Below, piece by piece: positions 47,583 through 59,044 of a stretch of DNA of 64,000 nucleotides (within the stretch, counting starts at the first letter, position 1; the number at the start of each line of letters is the position of its first letter). The stretch comes from Euonymus europaeus (Eukaryota > Streptophyta > Magnoliopsida > Celastrales > Celastraceae). The stretch is taken from the NCBI GenBank assembly GCA_963580455.1, contig OY756960.1:6200001-6264000 (forward strand), written 5' to 3'. The notes beneath the pieces are model-generated. The model saw only the letters and a program-made list of their open reading frames with translations. It made no database searches and had not been told where the DNA came from. Made by a program: the position numbers and the translations under genes.

Positions 47583-50547
47583 CCTATATAGCTACAAAAT
47601 GTGGTTTCTTCAGGTAAACAGTTTTCTTAATATCTGTAGACTCCGAGTTTTGCATTCATTGATTTTTAGCTCGATTTCATAGTACTTTTCGAGCTCTACA
47701 ATCGCGGCCTTTAAGTTTTTGATTTCAGAACTTGTGGTTAGTAGGTCTCGTCTCACCTAGTTAGCTACGAAATATGTTTTCTCCAGGTAAACGGTTTTCT
47801 TAATATCTGTACACTCCGAGTTTTGAATTCATTGATTTTTTTACTCGATTTCACACTACTTTTCGAGCTCTAATATCCTGGAATTTCATTTTTCAATTTC
47901 AGAACTTGTGGCTAGTAGGTCTTGTAACATCTAGTTAGCTATGAAATGTGGTTTCTTCAGGTAAACGGTTTTCTTAATATCTCTAGACTTCGAGTTCTGA
48001 ATTCACTAATTTTTCACTCGATTTCAAACTACTTTTTGAGCTCTAAATCCTAGTGTTTCAATTTTTGATTTCAGAACTCGTGGCTAGTACGTATCGTGTC
48101 TCCTAGTTAGCTACGAAATGTGGTTTCTTTATGTAAACAGTTTTCTTAATATCTGTAGACTCCGAGTTTCGAATTCATTTATTTGTCATTCAATTTCACA
48201 CTAATTTTCAAGCTCTACAATCCCGGTATTTCATTTTTTAATTTCAGAACTTGTGGCTAGTAGGTCTCGTGTCACCTATATAGCTACGAAATGTGGTTTA
48301 ATTTCGTCAGGTAAATGGTTTTCTTAATATCTGTAGACTCCGAGTTTTGAATTCATTAATTTTTAGCTCAATTTCACACTACTTTTCGAGCTCTACAATC
48401 CTGGCATTTCAGTTTTTGATTTCAACACTTGTAGCTAGTAGGTCTCATGTCACCTAGTAAGCTACGAAATGTGGTTTCTTCACGTAAAGGGTTTTCTTAA
48501 TAATTGTAGACTTCGGGTTCTGAATTCATTGATTTTTTGCTCGATTTCACACTACTTTTCAAGCTCTACAATCCCAGCATTTCATTTTTCAATTTTAGAA
48601 CTCGTTGCTAGTAGGTCTCGTGCCACCTAGTTACCTACGAAATGTGGTTTCTTGACGTAAACGGTTTTTTTAATATCTGTAGATTCCGAGTTTTGAATTC
48701 TTTGATTTTTTGCTCGATTTCACACTACTTTTGAAGCTCTAGAATCCCGGTATTTCATTTTTTGATTTTAGAACTCGTGGCTAGTAGGTCTCGTGTCACC
48801 TATATAGCTACGAAATGTGGTTTCTTCAGGTAAACGGTTTTCTTAATATCTTTATTCTTCGAGTTTTGAATTCAATGATTTTTAGCTCGATTTCGCACTA
48901 ATTTTTGGGCTCCATAATCCTGGTGTTTCAGTTTTTTATTTCAGAACTTGTGGCTAGTAGGTCTCGTGTCACCTGGTTAGCTACGAAATGTGCTTTCTTT
49001 AGGTAAACAGTTTTCTTAATATCTATAATCTCCGAGTTTTGAATTCATTGATTTTTCATTCGATTTTACACTACTTTTCGAGCTCTACAATCCTAGCATT
49101 TCCATTTCCGATTCCAGAAATCGTGGCTAGTAGGTTCCGTATCACCTTGTTAGCTACGAAATGTGGTTTCCTTAGGTAAACGGTTTTCCTAATATTTGTA
49201 GTCTCTGAGTTTTGAATTCATTGATTTTTCACTCGATTTCACACTACTTTTCAAGCTCTACAATCTCGGCATTTCATTCTTGGATTTCAGAAGTCGTTGG
49301 TAGTAGGTCTCGTCTCACCTATATATCTACGAAATGTTGTTTCCTCAGGTGAACGGTTTTCTTAATATTTGTTGACTCCGAGTTTTAAATTCATTGATTT
49401 TTAGCTCAATTTCAGAATACTTTTTGAGCTCTACAATCCATGCATTTCAAATTTTGATTTCAGAACTTGTGGCTAGTAAGTCTCGTGTCACCTATATATC
49501 TACGAAATGTTGTTTCCTCAGGTAAACGGTTTTCTTAATATTTGTTGACTCCGAGTTTTCAATTCTTTGATTTTTAGCTCAATTTCAGAATACTTTTTGA
49601 GCTCTACAATCCATGCATTTCAAATTTTGATTTTAGAACTCGTGGCTAGTAGGTCTCGTGTCATCTAGTTACCTACAAAATGTTGTTTCTTCAAGTAAAC
49701 GGTTTTCTTAATATCTATAGACTTCAAGTTTTGAATTCATTGATTTTTCGCTCGATTTGACACTACTTTTCAAGCTCTACAATCCCGGCATTTCATTTTT
49801 GGATTTCAGAACTCGTGGCTAGTAGGTCTCGTGTTTGTATATAGCTACGAAATGTGGTTTCCTCAGGTAAACAATTTTCTTAATATTTGTAGACTCCGAG
49901 TTTTGAATTCGTTGATTTTTAGCTCGATTTCACTCTACTTTTTGTGCCCTACAATCCTGGCATTTCAAATTTTGATTTCAGAACTTGTGGCTAGTCGGAC
50001 TCGAGTCTCGTATTTAGCTATGAAATGTGGTTTCTTCACGTAAAGGGTTTTCTTAATATCTGTAGACTCCGAGTCACGAATTCATTGATTTTTCCTCGAT
50101 TTTACACTACTTTTCAAGCTCTACAATCCCAATATTTCATTTTTCAATTTCAGAATCGTGGCTAGTAGGTCTCGTGCCACCTAGTTACCTATGAAATGTG
50201 GTTTCTCGACGTAAACGGTTTTTTTAATAGCTGTAGACTCTTTGTTTTGAATTCTTTGATTTTTCGCTCTATTTCAGACTACTTTTCAAGCTCTACAATC
50301 CCGGCATTTCATTTTTGGATTTCAGACCCCGTTGCTAGTAGATCTCGTGTCACCTATATAGCTACGAAATGTGGTTTCTTCAGGTGAAAGATTTTATTAA
50401 TATCTGTAGACTCTGAGTTTTGCATTCATTGATTTTTAGCTCGATTTCACACTACTTTTTGAGCTCTACAATCATGGCCTTTAAGTTTTTGATTTCAGAA
50501 CTTGTGGCTAGTAGGGTTTGGGTCACCTATTTAGCTACAAAATGTGT
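47583..50547. repeat. ~174-bp satellite, block 2 (about 17 monomers)
   Basis: Same monomer family as block 1, with two monomer subtypes (CACCTAGTTAGC and CACCTATATAGC) and private variants such as GCTAGTACGTATCG (48083), CACGTAAAGGGTTTTC (48481 and 50037) and TTTCTTGACGTAAACGG. The order of variants is repeated in block 3. The block ends in mid-monomer, where the Ty3/gypsy element at 50548 is inserted. Confidence 0.95.
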
Positions 50548-52182
50548 TGTAATATTCCCGAATTTTAAGTAGGCACAAAAAAATAAACAAATAAAGTTAA
50601 CAAATAAATAAATAGAATTAATAGATGGATACGAGGAAGTTAGGGTAATACATGAGGAATGTGAGGGCAAAAATGTAAAATAGAAGGGTGCCAATTAGGA
50701 GATAAAAATAAATACAAAAGAAAAGAAAAAGGGAGGGGGAAGGCACGGAAACCAAGAAAACAAAACAAAACCCTTATTGCCAAGGAGAGAGGAGGCGGCG
50801 ACGGAAAGCAAAATTTCGGCAACGACGAGCGTTTGCGGAGGCGAGGGCACGGGATGGACGAGCTCGGTGTCAGGACGCCAAAGGGAGGAAGAAAGCGCGC
50901 GACACTGGAGGCTTCGAAGTCAAAATTCGAGCAACTTTGACCCCGAAACACGTAACAGACAACGACAATGGACTCATCGAGCGGTCGTCTACACTTTCCT
51001 AACCGCCGTCTCCCTCACCGTGCGGTTTCTGGCGAAGACCCGGAAGTAAGACCTATACGGGTCTGTGTGCATGGGGGGCAGAGGCGGAACCGGGTCAAGC
51101 CTACCCGGATGGGTTTGGCAAACCCGGTTCAGGTAAATAAAATTATTAAGTTTTAATTAATTATAAATTGTAATTAAAGTAGGTGTATTGGAATTTCAGG
51201 AAGGGACCGATTCACTAGTAATTTAAAGGCGAGTTTTGGGAAAGCTAGCAACGATGAGTAATAATTCACTGCGTTATGGAATTAATGTGATGCGTTGTAT
51301 TGTGGTGTGGTATGTGGGTAATGTTGAATTAATTGTGAAATTCATGCTATGTGTTTATTGTATACTGTGATGGCTGGACTGATAAATATTGTTATGGTGA
51401 TGAATGAGATATTTATTGACATGTCATGCATTCCATTATATATTAAATGGCTAAATGGATGAAATAATGTTTTAAGGACCTGGTATGATCACTACAGACG
51501 GGGTGTACTGGCATGTGACTGTTGACGTATATGAAAAGGTGAAAGAAGGGAATTTTTAAATGAAAGGAGTTCTCTGGTAGAACAAACAATATGGAAAATC
51601 TCGACCGGTTGCTCTGTAGTGGTTTGCCAAGGTTAGGGCCCAAGTACTGGAAAAGATGATTTAAATGACAATAGTTTTTAATTGAGAATCATGTGCATGC
51701 ATGCATAATTATTTCTTGCTGAGCCCTGGCCCACTAAATTCCATTACGCAGGTAATGAATTCACAGAAGAGTATGCTAATGTAGATCTTGATGTTGGTGT
51801 TGCGGATCCGTGATGAAGATGCTCATGTGTCAGGAGTTGATGCTTAATTTTAAATTAAAGAATAAACGAGAGGAGAGAAGGATAGTTTTATTATTATTAT
51901 TATTATTATAAAATTTTGCCTATTTCATTAGTTGTTGGACGGAAATAAGTGCTTTTGCGTAGATTCATAATTTTGAATATTATCGGTTTATTATTATTTA
52001 TGTGGAGATTGTGCATATTGCGATATTAATTTTGGTTAGTGATCACGGGAGATGAATTTATTTTATATATATATTTATATGTAGGTATATATATACAGAG
52101 GTGGTCTGATGATAGATGTTAATTATGGGTAGCGTTCCGTATAATAGACTAATATTGGAATCGCAGAGAACGGGGCATTACA
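50548..52182 (+). mobile_element. 5' LTR (1635 bp) of the satellite-inserted Ty3/gypsy element
   Basis: It begins TGTAATATTCCCGAATTTT and ends GAACGGGGCATTACA. A (TTA)n tract lies at 51888-51909 and TA-rich DNA near 52065-52095. The second part is alignable with 55272-56211. Confidence 0.9.
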
Positions 52183-52431
52183 GATGGTATCGGAGGACAA
52201 CGGTCCTAGAATAAGTAGGTGATTGGAACCAATAAATACTAGGATTTGTAGAGACACATGAGCATCTAGGTTTCGCGCAACCATCATCAAGTAAGTGTTC
52301 TTTTGTTATTTATTTTATGCCATTTTATTAATGGTGCATGTTAGGATGTATTGACATGAGTTGACTAACTATACTTGTGTCAGTGTGATCTGCTTTACGA
52401 CAACACTAGGAATAGGTATTGATAATATCGT

Positions 52432-52815
52432 GTGTTCTATAGTAGTAATGGATTGTGGATGATTCAGGTTAGATATGGTGAAAGCGAGGAAGTGTTGAGG
52501 GGTAGGATCCTCAGTAGGAGGCCGAAGGAGTACTACAACCTTAAGAGAGAACCCACCTGGTCGATCGAGAGTTATGTGGAGTTTTTGACAGGAGTGTTGA
52601 AATCTCTTGAGACTGAATATGTGCTATCACCAACATTGAAAGTAAAGCTATTACTAAGCAAAATGACTGTAGGTGAGGTTACACTTCTGAAAATGATGTG
52701 GAAGAGTCTGAAGAGGCAACGAAGTGTGGGAAGCAATCTTTTCGAGGCATTGATATGCATGTATAAAGCATACTACCAATATAAGTCTCTTAGGGTAGTA
52801 GTCGAAGGAATATGA
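52432..52815 (+). CDS. Unrecognised 127-residue ORF between LTR and gag
   Basis: The ORF begins MFYSSNGLWMIQVRYGES and contains LKREPTWSIESYVEFL and KVKLLLSKMTVGEVTLLKMM. It is mixed charged/hydrophobic with no zinc motif or signal peptide. It lies in the same orientation as gag, about 390 bp upstream of it. I do not recognise it. Extra ORFs upstream of gag are known in some plant Ty3/gypsy elements, and chance openness in a leader is also possible. Confidence 0.3.
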   Translation: MFYSSNGLWMIQVRYGESEEVLRGRILSRRPKEYYNLKREPTWSIESYVEFLTGVLKSLETEYVLSPTLKVKLLLSKMTVGEVTLLKMMWKSLKRQRSVGSNLFEALICMYKAYYQYKSLRVVVEGI

Positions 52816-53206
52816 ACGTATTGGGAGGAAGAGTATTAATTAGGGATTTTGGATTCAAGAAGAACTAGGAATAAAACGTCTATGTTATTAGTGATATTAG
52901 TAGAACGAATAAAGTTGGAATGCGTAGGAATGATTGGATTATCAAACATTTATTGTTATTGGGAATAAATTGATTATTTAAATTGAATTTAATCTTTTTT
53001 TTTGTTATCCGTTTCATTGTGCCTCTTCTAGTTATGACTTATGTTATGTACTGTTTGAGGTGTTTGGGGTTGGCATACACGTGAAATGATTAATGACTAT
53101 GTTGTGAAGTGCTACATGTATAGTATGATATAAATGGATGGATAGAATGAACTACGTATGTATACACTAAATGTGTTGTACGTACGAAATGCATGCAAAC
53201 AACAAA

Positions 53207-55272
53207 ATGAACCGCAATGGGTTTATTAGGAGGAATGACAATGATCGTGAGGGGGTTGTGAACGAGCAAGGCATGACTAGTGAGGGACAAGGTGCTACGA
53301 CCTCCAGAAGTAACGACGTAGGGAATCAATAAATGATGGCCCGCATGTTGGATATGATGCAACAACAACATGCGAAACAGATGCGGAGGCTCATGGAAGT
53401 GCAACAGTGACCCCATCAAAGGGTGGACGCTATTGAGTGGTTCCGAAAGTTTAACCCAAAGGAGTTCGCGGGTGGTATCCATCTTGCAATGGCTGAAGAA
53501 TGGATATGGTCACTGGAGGTTATTTTTGAACACCTGGGGCTGACAGATGCTGAGAAGATACAATGTGCTAGTTTCATGCTAATCACACATGCACGTGACT
53601 GGTGGGATGGGGCCAAGATAGCGGTGAACGGAGTCAACCTCACATAGGAGAAGTTTAAAGAGATATTTGATAGCAAGTATTTTTCCAAGGATGTAAAGGA
53701 AAAGAAGGTTAAGGAGTTTCTGGAACTCAAACAGGGAAGCATGACGGTTGTGGAGCTGGTGCGAAAATTTGAACAGGTGTGTAGGTTTTTTCCTTTTCTG
53801 GCGGAAAGTGTAGAGTTGAAGAAGGACCACTTTTTGCAGATATTGAATCCCAGAGTTAAGAGCATGGTGAGAATGACTGCTACAGCAACATACGAAGACA
53901 TGGTGAACAAAGCTATGATGGCTGAGAAGGATCATAAAGACATTGTGAAGGATATCCAGCGACAGAGACAGATGAGCAAGGTAGTTATCCTCAGTAAGCC
54001 AACAAGACAATGGAATTCTACGGAGCGAAGTGCTAGTGACAGAGGCAGCAAGAAACAAAGGACGATGGCAGAAACAACAACAACCAATGCGGTGAGGACC
54101 AGGGCAGATAATCGACCAATGTGCACTAAATGCAACAAGGCACATACTGGAAAATGCTTGGAGGGATCCAACACTTGTTACTGGTGTAAGGAGAAAGGGC
54201 ATTTCGCAAGGGAGTGTCCCAAAGGCTCTACCGACCATAAGAAGGTGCCAGCTAGGGCGTTTGCGATGACACAGAACCAGGCAGACCAGGAGGAAGCTAC
54301 GGCAATAAGCGGTAACGCGTCTATCTCTGGACTTATTGCATACACTTTGATTGATTCTGGTGCTACACATTCTTTTATTGAAAGTTCAATAGTAAAGCGA
54401 TTAGGAGTACTGCTTGAAAACATAGCCATAAGATATTATGTTTCTCTTGCCTCTGGTGAATTGATGGAGTCTAATCAGGCAGTAAAGAATTATCCTATAC
54501 AAATTGAGAACAAGATCTTGATTGCGAATTTGATAGTATTGCGTCTGGAAGAGTTCGAGATAATACTGGGAATGGACTGGTTAGCCAAGTACTATGCCAT
54601 TATTGATTGTAAGGGGAGAAAGGTATAGTTAGTATCAGCTGAGGGAGAACAATTGGAGTTTAGGGCTGACGTGAGGAAGAAACAGATGGTAGTCATTTCA
54701 GCAATGAAGGCTAGGAAGTTCCTGAATGGGGGGTGTAATTGGTATTTAGCTAGTGTGATCATAACTAACAATGAATTGTCAACAAGGGTGGAGGATATTG
54801 TAGTGGTGAAGGATTATCCTGAGGTATTTCCAGATAATTTGACCACCTTGCCACCAAACAGGGAGATTAACCTTGAAATTAATCTAGAACCCGATACGGT
54901 TCCAATATCAAGAGCACCATACAGGATGGCACCAACAAATTGAAGGAATTGAAAGTACAGTTGGAGGAATTAATAGAAAAATGGTTTATTCGGCCGAGTC
55001 ATTCACCTTGGGGAGCTCCGGTGCTATTTGTCAAGAAGAAGGATGGCTTCTTGAGACTGTGCATTGATTATAGGGAATTGAATAAGGTGACAATCAAAAA
55101 TAGATATCCATTGCGCCGCATTGATGATTTGTTTGACCAATTACAAGGTGCTATGGTGTTCTCCAAAATCGACTTGCAATCGAGATATCATCAACTGAGG
55201 GTTAGGGAGGAGGACGTTAAGAAAACGGCTTTCAGAACTCGATATGGCCATTATGAGTTTATGGTGATGCCA
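53207..55272 (+). pseudogene. gag-protease-RT of the satellite-inserted element, truncated in RT
   Basis: Gag starts MNRNGFIRRNDND near 53207 and has stops near 53329 and 53408. The capsid part has VDAIEWFRKFNPKEFAGG and ARDWWDGAK, TAG near 53646, then a continued frame to a CCHC knuckle (CYWCKEKGHFAREC near 54176). Protease has TLIDSGATHSFI (54347) and IILGMDWLAKYYAIIDC. After a stop at 54626-54628 the RT part reads FPDNLTTLPPNREI, a stop near 54941, then [39 protein letters not shown] and [15 protein letters not shown], ending at HYEFMVMPF, where the sequence joins LTR DNA. The catalytic YVDD region, RNase H and integrase are gone. The family resembles Tekay/Del chromoviruses. Confidence 0.88.
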
Positions 55273-56211
55273 TTTTTAAATGAAAGGAGTTCTCTGGTAG
55301 AACAAACAATATGGAAAATCCCGACCGGTTGCTCTGTAGTGGTCTGCCACGGTTAGGGCCCAAGTACTGGAAAAGATGATTTAAATGACAACAGTTTTTA
55401 ATTAAGAATCATGTGCATGCATGCATAATTATTTCTTGTTGAGCCCTGACTCACTAAATTCCATGACGTAGGTAATGAATTCACAGAAGAGTATGCTGAT
55501 GTAGATCTTGATGTTGGTGTTGCGGATCGGTGATGAATTAAATGACAACAGTTTTTAATTGAGAATCATGTGCATGCATGCATAATTATTTCTTGCTGAG
55601 CCCTGGCTCACTAAATTCCATGATGCAGGTAATGAATTCACAAAAGAGTATACTGATGTAGATCTTGATGTTGGTGTTGCGGATCCGTGATGAATTAAAT
55701 GACAACAGTTTTTAATTGAGAATCATGTTCATGCATGCATAATTATTTCTTGTTGAGCCCTGGCTCACTAAATTCCATGACGCAGGTAATGAATTCACAG
55801 AAGAGTATGCTGATGTAGATCTTGATGTTGGTGTTGCGGATCCGTGATGAAGATGCTCATGTGTCAGGAGTTGGTGCTTAATTTTAAATTAAAGAATAAA
55901 CGAGAGGAGAGAAGGATAGTTTTATTATTATTATTATGATAAAATTTTGCCTATTTCATTAGTTGTTGGACGGAAATAAGTGCTTTTGCGCAGATTCATA
56001 ATTTTGAATATTATCGATTTATTATTATTTATGTGGAGATTGTGAATATTACGGTATTAATTCTGGTTAGTGATCGCGGAAGATGAATTTATTTTATATA
56101 TATTTATATGTAGGCATATATATACAGAGGTGGTCTGATGATAGATGTTAATTATGGGTAGCGTTCCGTATAATAGACTAATATTGGAATCTCAGAGAAC
56201 GGGGCGTTACA
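55272..56211 (+). mobile_element. Partial 3' LTR with a triplicated 157-bp segment
   Basis: It matches the 5' LTR from about 51552 to 52182, but the segment beginning TTAAATGACAACAG occurs three times (55381, 55538, 55695; period 157 bp) against once in the 5' LTR. Removing two copies makes the lengths agree within a few bases. Confidence 0.9.
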
Positions 56212-57893
56212 TGTAGTTTCTTCAGGTAAACGGTTTTCTTAATATCTGTACACTCCGAGTTTTGAATTCATTGATTTTTTGCTCGATTTCACACTACTTT
56301 TTGACATCTAAAATCCCGGAATTTCATTTTTCGATTTCAGAACTCGTGGCTAGTAGGTCTCGTGTCACCTAGTTAGCTACAAAATGTGGTTTCTTCAGGT
56401 AAACGGTTTTCTTAATATCTACAGACTCCGAGTCTGAATTCATTAATTTTTTGCTCAATTTCAAACTACTTTTTGAGCTATAAAATCCTAGCGTTTCAAT
56501 TTTTGATTTCAGAACTCGTGGCTAGTACGTATCGTGTCACCTAGTTAGCTACGAAAAGTGGTTTCTTTAGGTAAACGGTTTTCTTAATATCTGTAGACTC
56601 TGAGTTCCGAATTCATTTATTTTTCGTCCAATTTCACACTAATTTTCAAGCTCTACAATCCCGATATTTCATTTTTCAATTTCAGAGCTTGTGGCTAGTA
56701 GGTCTCGTGTCACCTATATAGCTACGAAATGTGGTTTCTTCAGGTAAATGGTTTTCTTAATATCTGTAGACTCCGAGTTTTGAATTCATTGATTTTTAGC
56801 TCGATTTCACACTACTTTTCGAGCTCTACAATCCTGAAATTTCAATTTTTGATTTCCGCACTTGTGGCTAGTAGGTCTCATGTCACCTAGTATGCTACGA
56901 AATGTGGTTTCTTCACGTAAAGGGTTTTCTTAATAACTATAGACTTCGAGTTCTAAATTCATTGATTTTTTGCTTGATTTCACACTACTTTTCAAGCTCT
57001 ACAATCCCAGCATTTCATTTTTCAATTCCAGAACTCGTTTCTAGTAGGTCTCGTGCTACTTAGTTACCTACGAAATGTGGTTTCTTGACGTAAACGGTTT
57101 TTTTAATATCTGTAGACTCCGAGTTTTGAATTCATTGATTTTTCGCTCGATTTCACACTAATTTTCAAGCTCTACAATCCCGACATTTCATTTTTTGATT
57201 TCAGAATTCGTGGCTAGTAGGTCTTGTGTCACCTATATAGCTACGAAATGTGGTTTCCTCAGGTAAACGGTTTTCTTAATATCTTTAGTCTCCGAGTTTT
57301 GAATTCAATGATTTTTAGCTCGATTGCACTCTAATTTTCGGGCTCTACAATCCTGGTGTTTCTGTTTTTGATTTTAGAACTTGTGGCTAGTGGGTCTCGT
57401 GTCACCAAGTTAGCTACGAAATGTGGTTTCTTCAGGTAAACGGTTTTCTTAATATTTGTAGACTTCGAGTTTTGAATTCATTGATTTTTAGCTCCTTTCT
57501 CACTACTTTTCGAGCTCTACAATCCTGACGTTTTAGTTTTTTTTTCAGAACTTGTGGCTAGTTGGTCTCGTGTCACCTAGTTGGCTACGAAATGTGGTTT
57601 CTTCAGTTAAACGGTTTTCTTAATATCTGTAGACTCCGAGTTTTGAATTCATTGATTTTTAGCTCGTTTCTCACTACTTTTCGAGCTCTTCAATCCTGGC
57701 GTTTTAGTTTTTTGATTTCAGAACTTGTGGCTAGTTGGTCTCGTGTCACCTAGTTAGCTACGAAATGTGGTTTCTTCAGTTAAACGGTTTTCTTAATATC
57801 TGTAGACTCCGAGTTTTGAATTCATTGATTTTTTGGTCGATTTCACACTACTTTTCGAGCTCTAAAATCTCGGCACTTCATTTTTTGATTTCA
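56212..57893. repeat. ~174-bp satellite, block 3 (about 9.7 monomers)
   Basis: It continues the monomer interrupted at 50547. The monomer variants follow the same order as in block 2 (TACACTCCGAG, GCTAGTACGTATCG, AGGTAAATGG, CACGTAAAGGG, GACGTAAACGG, CCTATATAGC). The last monomers (from about 57545) share CAGTTAAACGG and CGTTTCTCACTAC, a recent local amplification. Confidence 0.94.
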
Positions 57894-59044
57894 AGAATGT
57901 ATCATCAATGAATAGAGTTCTTAATAACCTTGGTTCCCATTCTTTCCTGTGGCAGATAATAGAGTTCTTCTAAATCTTCCTTTCAAGAATGTATCATCAA
58001 TGAATAACAATGGATGATAGTGCTGAAAACCCATTATACATGCATGAAAAGCAATGAATAACCACTGAAACCTTTTGGAATCAACATCTACATCCAAAAC
58101 AACATGGATTCCTGGGCTCTGAACCCTCACAGCATCAACAAATAATCTTAACTGCTTGTAGGATTGAGATGAGTCACCAAAAATATTAGTTTTTGCCTTC
58201 TCTAAAGCATTCCAAGCCTTATCATAGCTAACCTCACATCCATAACTACTAAGATAGTGCGATACCATATCATTTGGACACAATGACGGTTTCTTTCTAA
58301 CTAAATCAACAATTAATTCAGATATCAACTTTGCACTCATCCTATTACTTTTCTCGTCTCTCAACACAACAGGACATGTGTGTTGTTTGTACAACTTCTT
58401 GATAAAACAACCATCATTAACCTTTGACCTAATAGCATAAACAAACCACTTATAATAGAATACTTGCTAAGCGCAAGCCTAAATTCAGCTACTCCACCAT
58501 CAAATTTCTGCCCAACATCACTAATAAGACCACCCCAAGAAGAATAAAGTAAATGACTGCCATTTGAAGAAAAATAAAACGTCGAAATATTAACTTCAAC
58601 ATTTTCATTCACAGTTTCATCAGCCCCAAAATCATTGAAATTTATATTATTGTTGTTCAACACTGAAACACTAGCAACACTCCGAAAATTATCATTTAAA
58701 TCTGTTATAAAAACTTCAACGAGATGCAAACCAAGAACATTAATCAATGAAATCATTGTGCTAAAATCTTCCTCATTCCTAAGAGAACATCCATTGTAAC
58801 CAAGAATGGAATAAGATAAATCAAACTTCCCCACTTCAAAACAACTGCATTTCTCAACAATTTTACGAATTAAACACTGAAAATCAACATCTGACTCAAG
58901 CATAACAGGAAATATTTGTGAATAATTCTTCATTATTAGAAATACACCCTCTGCCATAACAACAAATTCAATTATAACAAAAACCCCGTACGAATGTATT
59001 AGAAGAGTATCACCAACGCGATAAACTACTTGAACATACTTCAC
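57894..59044 (-). pseudogene. Second MULE transposase, N-terminal half, truncated at the satellite
   Basis: On the minus strand it begins MAEGVFLIMKNYSQIF (inside an ORF starting at 59044) with a PB1-like/N-terminal region, then the MuDR domain. The frame shifts near 58455. It goes on with QHTCPVVLRDEKSNRMSA, GCEVSYDKAWNALEKAKTNI, LFIDDTFLKGRF and ATGKNGNQG, and the reading ends directly after that motif. This is the position of the intron in the copy at 20111-22269, so only exon 1 is left. The following 80-90 bp repeat parts of the exon before the satellite begins. The second half of the transposase is absent. Confidence 0.8.

Larger units (their letters stand above)
50548..56211 (+). mobile_element. 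Chromovirus-like Ty3/gypsy element with internal deletion, inserted in the satellite
   Basis: TG...CA ends (TGTAATATTCCCG and GGGGCGTTACA) are flanked by satellite that is continuous in phase. The flanks are TGTGT on the left and TGTAG on the right, where satellite monomers read TGTGG, so they fit a 5-bp target duplication with one change in each copy. Inside are a full 5' LTR, PBS (TGGTATCGGAG at 52185), an extra upstream ORF, gag, protease and part of RT, then a jump into the 3' LTR. The rest of RT, RNase H and integrase are missing. Confidence 0.9.

Noticed and set aside
37877..57893. Open frames of 60-70 residues inside the satellite (for example near 38966, 39445, 49831, 50196 and 57562)
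   Set aside because: They are the same frame of the 174-bp monomer (58 codons, so the frame persists across unit borders). They share sequence because of the repeat, and most monomers have stops.
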